From: Triticum aestivum
Taxonomy: Eukaryota > Streptophyta > Magnoliopsida > Poales > Poaceae
Assembly (NCBI RefSeq): GCF_018294505.1
Contig: NC_057801.1
Span: 849,501,408 to 849,565,407, forward strand
Length of the DNA: 64,000 bases
Direction of reading: 5' to 3'
In this document: piece by piece, positions 57,746 through 64,000 of the stretch
How positions within the stretch are numbered: the first letter of the stretch is position 1
Layout: each line of letters opens with the position of its first letter
Position numbers and translations under genes: made by a program
The notes under the pieces: generated by a model
What the model saw: only the letters and a program-made list of their open reading frames with translations
Database searches by the model: none
What the model was told of the DNA's origin: nothing

Positions 57746-57757
57746 GCTCTGATACCA
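57746..57757 (-). other. Primer-binding site (Met-tRNA type)
   Basis: TGGTATCAGAGC on the minus strand, four bases inside the LTR end at 57762. It is a perfect match to the common plant initiator Met-tRNA primer sequence and fixes the LTR as a 5' LTR. Confidence 0.85.
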
Positions 57758-57761
57758 TCTT

Positions 57762-60700
57762 TGTAATGGTCCGACCCGAAAACGGTCAAGTCTCTGTGTA
57801 TCTGTACCATCCCAAGATCATGCTGGCACACACAGTACATTGATGAAAAGATTCAAAGTTCAATCGCACCAGAATTTATTACACGATTCTCATATCGAGT
57901 CTTTATTACATCATCATAAATTCGGCCGGAGGCCAACTCATGGGAAATAAACTAAAACTAAAGCTGCGGAAGCCTAGACGATAAGCGAGTCCATCCAACT
58001 TCATAGGGCAATCGCCAAGTGTGGATCGTAGCCTCACTGATGGTCGGAAAACTCCTCTACAACATAAGACCTTGCGGCTGTGTAGCTCAGCATTTTGAAT
58101 ATGCCGGCAAGTCATGAAGAGAGAACAACAAATATTACTAACACTATATGCAATTTGGTTGTGGGGCTCTAAGTTTAATGTTTTTGCGAAAAAGCCAATT
58201 TTTCCCTACAACAAAAGGACTTGCTTGCAATTACTACAAAATATTGGTTGTTATTGAGATGGTTCTGCCAACCAATGTCTCATTCCCGAAATTGTTAATA
58301 ACCGATCAATTAATTTATTTTGTTCGGCGTTGAAATTTCTGAATAACTCCAATTCCAGAGGCTTAGTTAACCATAACCGGGGACACGGCTAATCGATTAG
58401 ATTTGTATTCTGCAGAGTCTTGTGCACTTTACCCGCAAGAATCGTTCCCTCCTTTATGTCCTTGCACTGCCTGGTGTTTGAAGACGGGACCAACGAAACA
58501 GGGTCTTCCATAGAGTTTCTCTGGGCACTGTCGGTGCCTATCCATTTCCTACCGTTCTTCTACATCTGCTGGCACCGTCCGTCCAGAGTCACGCCTAGGG
58601 TCGACCAAGCTAGAGCCCATAATGGCTTGCCGCTAAGTAACCTCCTGTTCAAGGTGTATCCATCCGTCTCTTCGTGGCTGGGTGAAGCTTTCTGCAATAT
58701 GTCATGGCGCTTCTCCATGCATCCCGGCCATCCGCTGGTTGCTCCAGGGTGCCTATCAATTCCGTCCTCCACCTAGTAGTGAATTTGAATTCCATCTTGA
58801 ATCTTGAATTCATGGGGTTGTCATCATCTTGACTCTCACATCTCCCATATGTATCACTCAACCAACCCCGTCTACGAGCATAGCAAAATAAACTACAACG
58901 TCCCGGGCAATGGTAACATGGGGACATGGGTTCAACCTACCACATGATACTACTCAAGAATATAACTTCAAATTCTCCTACTGCATGCATGGTGGGGAGG
59001 AAAAATTCTAATGCAACAAATCATAGGTATTGTAAAAGATGATCAAATGACTTGCCTGACTGACGGTCTTCGAACGCTAGTGACTCGTGATAGCAAGCTT
59101 CGCACTCCGGGAATTCTATTCGAAGCAAAGAATAAACACATAAGCATACAACTAAATTAACATAACAGCAAGCTAACATACTTCACAAATAGACAATCAA
59201 CCGAAAAAAATCTAAGAAACCAAATGAACTCACAAATAGGCTTTCTTTACTCCAAGCCAACAACAAGCAAAAAAAATAGTTTTATCATACAAAAAGTTTT
59301 CTTAACAGAACCAAAACAAAAGTTTTGTTAACTAACAGAAGGGAAAACAGTATAAAAATTTTGTGCAAAAAGAATTACATTAAAAGCTATTTTAAAACTC
59401 CACTTATGCCTAAAACAAAACTAGTAAGAACATAAAATAAAACATTTTTATTATTCTGTAAATAAAAGTTCACCTTCTAACTCTATCGGAACTAATCTGA
59501 CTAAAAATAAAACAACAGGAAAAATAAATTTAAAGAAATTAAAACAACAGAAAACATCAGCAAAGTAAAACAAACTAAAACAATGTTGTTTTCGTGTGAA
59601 ACTAATTTTAATAAAATCTAAAACATACCCAAATTAATCCTACTGCTAGGCAACGTCAAAACCAAGTAGTGTCAAAAGGAATCACTAAAAAAAATAACCC
59701 TAGCTCATTTTATAGCAGAAATACTAATCTGAGTAAAACCCATATAAACAATTTCTATGAACTAAAACATGGCCGAAACTATTTTATACCGAAACTATAA
59801 AAAAATTGCAAACTAGGAAAAAAAGGAATCACATTATAAAATATTAAATAACCTAAGTGTTATTGATTTTACAAAAATAGAAATATACTGTTTTAGAAAC
59901 AGAAACGAAAATACTAAAAATAAACTAAACGGGCGCTATTGGGCTTAGGGTGTGTGTGATCTGTTATGATTGGCCATTATATAACTAAACACGTCTACTT
60001 AATATAAGAAAACCGATTGGGCTGGTCTACACTAAACCGTAACTAAACCGGAAATAAGCCATAAACTAAACCGAACAAATACCGATCAATACAAATAAAC
60101 CTAACCCTTCGCGTGATCTAATCTAGGCCCTAGATTCAAGATCAGACAGTGGAGAGGAGGTGGAGGCTTACAACGATGGCGGCGACGGACGGAGACGACG
60201 GCGGTGGCTCGGCCGTCGGGCGGTGGGGTGCTCCGGTGGTCCGAGGCCACAGCGGAGGGGTCGGGGCAATGCGACGGAGCGATGCAGAGGTGGTGGTGAT
60301 GTCGGGGTGGCTCGAGGACGACGGAGACAAAGCAGCAGGAGGTGGCGGAGCTCCGGTGTTCCGGAGAAGTGCGGCATGCTCGTGGAGGTCTCTGCAGACG
60401 ACGACAGCGAGCAAAACCTTGTCTAAAGAAACTGTGGGGTTGGGCTAGTTTGATGGCCAAGAAGAGAGGGGCTGAGGGAGCTCACCGGCGTCGGAACGGG
60501 TGGCGGACTGCGGTGACAGTGATGAGATGCGTTCGGCGAGGGTGTGAGCTACGGGGGGTTTTAGGGTAGGGTTTTTAGGGTGTTCGAAGGAGGAGGTGCT
60601 AGGCTTTATATAGGGCAGATCCATGGGGAAGGGGTCGGCATCACTGCGCGTTCGCGGGGAGATCGGAACTGCGGCGGTGCTCGGGTGTGCTACGGCTTGG

Positions 60701-61299
60701 CGAGACGTGGGCGAGGGGTTAGGGTCGATGCGGGCGAAGCGTGTCAGTGAGGGAGACGGAGAAGAGAGAGTAGCAGGCGACCTTGGGGGAGAGGGAGTCG
60801 GGTACGGGCGCGGGGCAGGCCAGCTCGGGTGGCTGGTTGGCTGGGCCCGTTGGCCTGGCCAGCTCGATTTTTTTCTATTAGGCAGAGGCAAAAATAAAAT
60901 AAATAGGGTAACAGATATATTTTATATAGTACAAATATATATCAAAATTCTCAGAACAATAAACTCTACAAGATGAACATTGTTTTTGCAGAGGCAAAAT
61001 AAAATATTTATAAAAATCATGTTTTTTTAAAATTGCAATTAAACTCAAATTTGAATCAAAGCTTTTTGGCATTATTTTCTTCTGACATTTTTGGAGTGTC
61101 ATGTTAGCTCCTCTCATACTTTTGCACAAGTATTTGTCAGGGACTTTTTGAAATAAATTTCAAATGCCAAGTTGGATTCAAATGCAAATAAAACTTCAAT
61201 GCCTCTAAAATTTCCAAATGCCACAAAATTCAAACAAAATGCATAGATGTTTAGCTAATTATTGTAAAGAATTCCAAATTGAAAATTTGGGATGTTACA
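57762..61299 (-). repeat. 3.5-kb LTR
   Basis: Ends TGTAA...TTACA. The first ~700 bp (minus orientation) include a TATA box at 60604-60613. A GC-rich stretch follows at 60140-60600, then an AT-rich stretch at 59100-59940, then mixed sequence. Open frames in the GC-rich part lack recognisable motifs, so I annotate no gene in it. Confidence 0.75.
60604..60613 (-). promoter_or_regulatory. LTR TATA box
   Basis: Minus-strand CTATATAAAG, ~690 bp into the LTR, followed by a GC-rich leader. A good candidate for the element's promoter. Confidence 0.6.
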
Positions 61300-61455
61300 A
61301 AGAAAAACAAAGGAAAATAAAGAAAATAAAAAACCAAGTAAAACAGAGAAATGCAGGGAAAATACATTGAAAAAACAAAAATACAAAAAACCCAGAAAAT
61401 CAGTGGAATAATTGGCACTTTTCCCTTTAATTGGTCGCGCCCTAGTGTTTTGGGC

Positions 61456-61503
61456 TAGTGGTTTGAGCGTTACCATTTGTCCTGAAGACCTGGGTTCAAT
61501 TCC
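61456..61503 (+). other. tRNA-like pol III promoter boxes (SINE remnant?)
   Basis: TAGTGGTTTGAGCG resembles a tRNA A box, and GGTTCAATTCC at 61493-61503 matches the B-box consensus; spacing is ~25 bases between the boxes. The block is followed by T-rich sequence. A tRNA-derived SINE or a decayed tRNA is possible. No full cloverleaf or target duplication was established. Confidence 0.45.
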
Positions 61504-61951
61504 TCTTTTTCTTCTCTATATATAATTATTTTAAGTGTTTGCTAAACTGTTGATGCCTTAGACGATAGCCAAAAAAAAAACTCTTGCTTGGGCAGCGACA
61601 TATTTCTGAAAGAAAAATATCATACCCTTTATTATGGAGGGGTATGGAGAGATCTTGTCCATTGATGTATTTAGGGGGGGGGGTGTCGAAGGAGAAGTCT
61701 TATTTGTATACTGGAAACTCAACTTAATTTCGTGATGGCAGCGGTGGCTACTGTCCATCATATTCAGGGCTGGCTGGTAGGAAATCAATTCAAAGTAGAG
61801 GCCAGAAAAATAGTAACTGGTGTTCAGTTGTTGAAACCAGTCGATAAGTTACTTTAGTTAGTTGAATTTCAGTTGTAAAAACATGATTTAGCTAATTCGA
61901 AAATTGCTCACTGTTTCACCAATATCCTCCCTCATTTAAACCTATTGTTAA
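61504..61951. other. Unassigned spacer
   Basis: I see no gene or complete element. It contains an A run (61572-61581) and a G run (61673-61682). Confidence 0.5.
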
Positions 61952-61963
61952 TGTTAGATTATG

Positions 61964-62375
61964 AGAGAGGTGTTTTGGAGGCCGAGCTCCATGGAGGCCT
62001 TTATTTTTGAACAATTCAAATTTGAACTTTTATGGTTTAAAAAATTCTGAAAAAATATGCATGTATGTAAGGATGTAACCTACGTGTTTGTAAAAATTCA
62101 TGATGAAATACCTTGAGTTGCGACCTGTATAAAAAAGACAAATTCATGGCCTGGAAGGATGAATAGTATGTGTTAAATAGCCTCAGATTTGTCTTTTTTG
62201 CACGGACCTCATTTCAAGGTATTTTGAACTGAAAATATACACACATGTGTATTATGCCTTCATATATATCTGTATTTTTTTCAGAATTTTTTGAAATGTA
62301 AAAATGTGAATTTCGATGAAATTTGAAATTTGAATTTGGAGGCCTCACTGGAGGCCGAGCTCCAAAAGGGATTTC
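61964..62375. mobile_element. Foldback MITE with long direct target repeats (Mutator-like)
   Basis: Flanked by TGTTAGATTATG at 61952-61963 and 62376-62387. Near the ends are TTTTGGAGGCCGAGCTCC and GGAGGCCGAGCTCCAAAAGG. The interior folds back: ACCTTGAG...AAAAAAGACAAAT (left) pairs with ATTTGTCTTTTTT...CAAGGTATTTT (right). A 9-12-bp target duplication points to the Mutator superfamily. It has no coding capacity. Confidence 0.8.
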
Positions 62376-62492
62376 TGTTAGATTATGCTCTTTCAGTTGT
62401 TTTGAATCCCTACAAAATTAGTTTAACTCCATTGTGTTTAAAAACTTGTAAAGTATGCCTATCTCGACCACTGGCGCACACACTTCCACACC

Positions 62493-62804
62493 GGAACCGG
62501 ATCCTCTAACATCCTCAAGGGATGTCATGTAAGCTACAGTAACCGTGACATCCCTCCTTCACATTCATATGATTAAGCCTAAACTAATTATAATTAATTT
62601 GTAAATTACAAATCTACTCTATACATTTACAAAAATTACATACAAACAAAATTATGATGCAATAAAATGATTTTTGATTTATTTTTGTACATGCTATAGT
62701 AAATCCGTATAGTGGTTGCTACAGTAACCCTCACATCCCTTCTTCGTTTTACACATGCATTTTACTGTAGCTTTGTAACATCCCTTGATGATGTTAGAGG
62801 ATCC
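62493..62804. mobile_element. MITE with GGATCCTCTAACATC inverted ends
   Basis: Terminal inverted repeats GGATCCTCTAACATC(C/A)TCAAGGGATG continue into GCTACAGTAA on both sides. Direct repeats ACTTCCACACC flank it (62482-62492, 62805-62815). The left end has six extra bases (GGAACC). Repeat length fits Mutator-like insertion. It has no ORF. Confidence 0.8.
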
Positions 62805-62815
62805 ACTTCCACACC

Positions 62816-64000
62816 CCATGTGACGAACACATGCTAGTGGCCAGCTCAATGTTCAGTTAATGTGAACTAGATCGGCAGGGCGCCTTGGCGCGAGGGTGCC
62901 GGTCCCAACGATCTGGCCAAGCAAGTAATGCTCAAGTAAGTAGGAAGTCAGGCTTAGCATACATATTCAAATAGGATAACAAACAAACATTCACATGTAA
63001 TAGGGGCAAGACATCATCGATGGGTACCAAAATGATATATAGTACAACACATCTCCATAGCGACCAGAACGATAGTAAACACATTTAAAGGATGCAAATG
63101 TTTATACATGGTAAATTGAAGGATGCAATGTCTATTCATGCAATGTTCGTACAAGGTAGATATTGAGTACAAAAGGATGGATAGACGCGCCAGGCCGTGT
63201 TCACAAAAGAAGAGGGAGATCACACTGTTGTTTACATGGTACATCACAAGAGCTGGTGGCATCATATATCATCGGGTACTTGCCAGAGTTAGAATAGGTG
63301 ATTGGTGACGTCCATCGACGATCAAAGCCATGGCCGTGGTGTGAAGAAAGCAATTGGTGCAAACACCTCATGCTCTGTGCCTGAGACGACAAACGATTAG
63401 TAGATATGTATAATATATTTGGCAATAGAATGTGCAAGGCCTGCAAGCTCAAAAATAAGAATAACACGATAAGTAAAAAATCAACGGTCGCACAAGCTAA
63501 TATGTGAATCGTTGGTATTTAGATCGTTTAATATATTCATTAGGTGAGTATTCGACCAAATACAAATCAATGCCACAACTAAATCACAGCCAATAGATCT
63601 GGAGTATTCTATCTAAAATGGGTGTTCTAATGGACCATGAGGCTTTCACAACAATAGAACTGCAACTACTACTGAAAACTGAATAATATTTTTGTACACG
63701 GCCCAAAAAATAGTAAGATTTACTCACATGAATCCTAGATCGACATTACAAAAGTACGGAATTTATAAGTGACCAACAACTCATGTTTACCTTGTTCATT
63801 GGTGGCACCGTGGACTGGATTTTCCTTGTTCCTGTCGCCGGGGTGGCATAGAAGAGCTCCCTCCGTGTGCTCTTGTTCGAGTACAACTGAGACATCAAGT
63901 TCAGAAAGGCAGTTCTATAGACCAGGATTAGGAGTACATTCCACAGGTTGAAATATCATTCATAATACACATTAGGCAAGAACGACCATACATAATGATA
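62816..64000. other. Right-edge segment, no transposon recognised
   Basis: No LTR, inverted repeat or element protein is apparent. It includes the candidate exons at 63322-63914. It may be low-copy DNA. Confidence 0.4.
63322..63914 (-). other. Two possible terminal exons of an unidentified gene
   Basis: On the minus strand, 63914-63791 has an acceptor CTATAG and donor AACAAGGTAAAC. Then 63380-63322 follows GTCGTCTCAG and ends in TGA at 63324-63322. Phases agree: NCLSELDVSVVLEQEHTEG in the first exon, then GTEHEVFAPIAFFTPRPWL. A second frame of the first exon is also open, so the reading is uncertain. I do not recognise the protein; upstream exons would lie beyond the window. Confidence 0.3.

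Larger units (their letters stand above)
56766..61299 (-). mobile_element. LTR retrotransposon with 3.5-kb LTR, 3' truncated
   Basis: In minus orientation the LTR runs from TGTAACATCCC (61299) to CCATTACA (57762). A Met-tRNA-type primer site TGGTATCAGAGC lies four bases further on (57757-57746), followed by one ORF (57614-56840). It is cut at ~56766, at the transposase fragment. No pol is seen. I cannot name the family; the size of the LTR recalls the long-LTR Triticeae Gypsy groups. Confidence 0.75.

Noticed and set aside
60149..60976. Several open frames in the GC-rich part of the 3.5-kb LTR
   Set aside because: Open in most frames on both strands because of GC content, with no motifs. Treated as LTR.
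1..64000. Operons, ribosome binding sites, rRNA or intact tRNA genes
   Set aside because: Nothing of the kind is present. The sequence is plant nuclear with spliced genes and LTR elements; the only tRNA-related signals are primer-binding sites and one weak pol III-like block.

Overview
This is plant nuclear DNA, almost certainly from a Triticeae grass (wheat, Aegilops or barley group). It consists almost entirely of nested and broken transposable elements. Diagnostic signs are a Copia LTR of the BARE/WIS/Angela type, Gypsy LTRs starting TGAGGGAGTCC and TGTCGTGGATTT, several LTRs starting TGATA(C/T)GTCT, CACTA transposons with CCGGTACTAAA-type or AGTAGCGC-type subterminal repeats, and foldback MITEs. 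Family names are recalled, not searched. I see no complete, convincing host gene. Three small coding-like stretches remain unidentified: 309-3113 with its copy at 32315-35112, 30724-31499, and 63322-63914.

Layout. Positions 1-4363 and 32007-36364 are two copies of one segment about 32 kb apart. They share a solo LTR with identical 5-bp target duplications, so the solo LTR predates the duplication. Positions 3114-16620 hold a composite retrotransposon of the form LTR-internal-LTR-internal-LTR, whose third LTR is cut by a Gypsy LTR. Positions 16621-20282 are a Gypsy deletion derivative: gag, no pol, and an antisense accessory gene. Positions 20283-30430 are a minus-strand Gypsy element with broken gag, protease, reverse transcriptase and integrase. 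It also carries a five-exon accessory gene on the opposite strand. Positions 30431-32006 hold low-copy-looking DNA with two similar small exons. Positions 36365-42572 are a Copia piece in which a single LTR sits between the 3' half of one element and the 5' half of another.

Positions 42573-55986 are a minus-strand Gypsy element split inside its protease-RT region by a CACTA transposon (44078-53922). That transposon is itself split by a second CACTA (45398-49212). Both CACTAs carry related copies of one accessory gene with a B3-like region. An 831-base run of N lies in the outer one. Positions 55987-56765 are a fragment of a CACTA transposase. Positions 56766-61299 are part of an LTR element with a 3.5-kb LTR and a coiled-coil ORF. 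Two MITEs follow, at about 61.96-62.38 kb and 62.49-62.80 kb. The right edge is unassigned apart from two possible terminal exons.

The genes do not form a working pathway. They are parts of independent mobile elements, nearly all with stops, frameshifts, deletions or lost catalytic residues. The most unusual biology is the recurring intron-containing or TATA-driven accessory gene lying antisense to gag-pol in two different Gypsy families. In one of them a promoter sits at the very edge of the LTR. The two tandem elements that share an LTR, and the CACTA-within-CACTA nest, are also notable.
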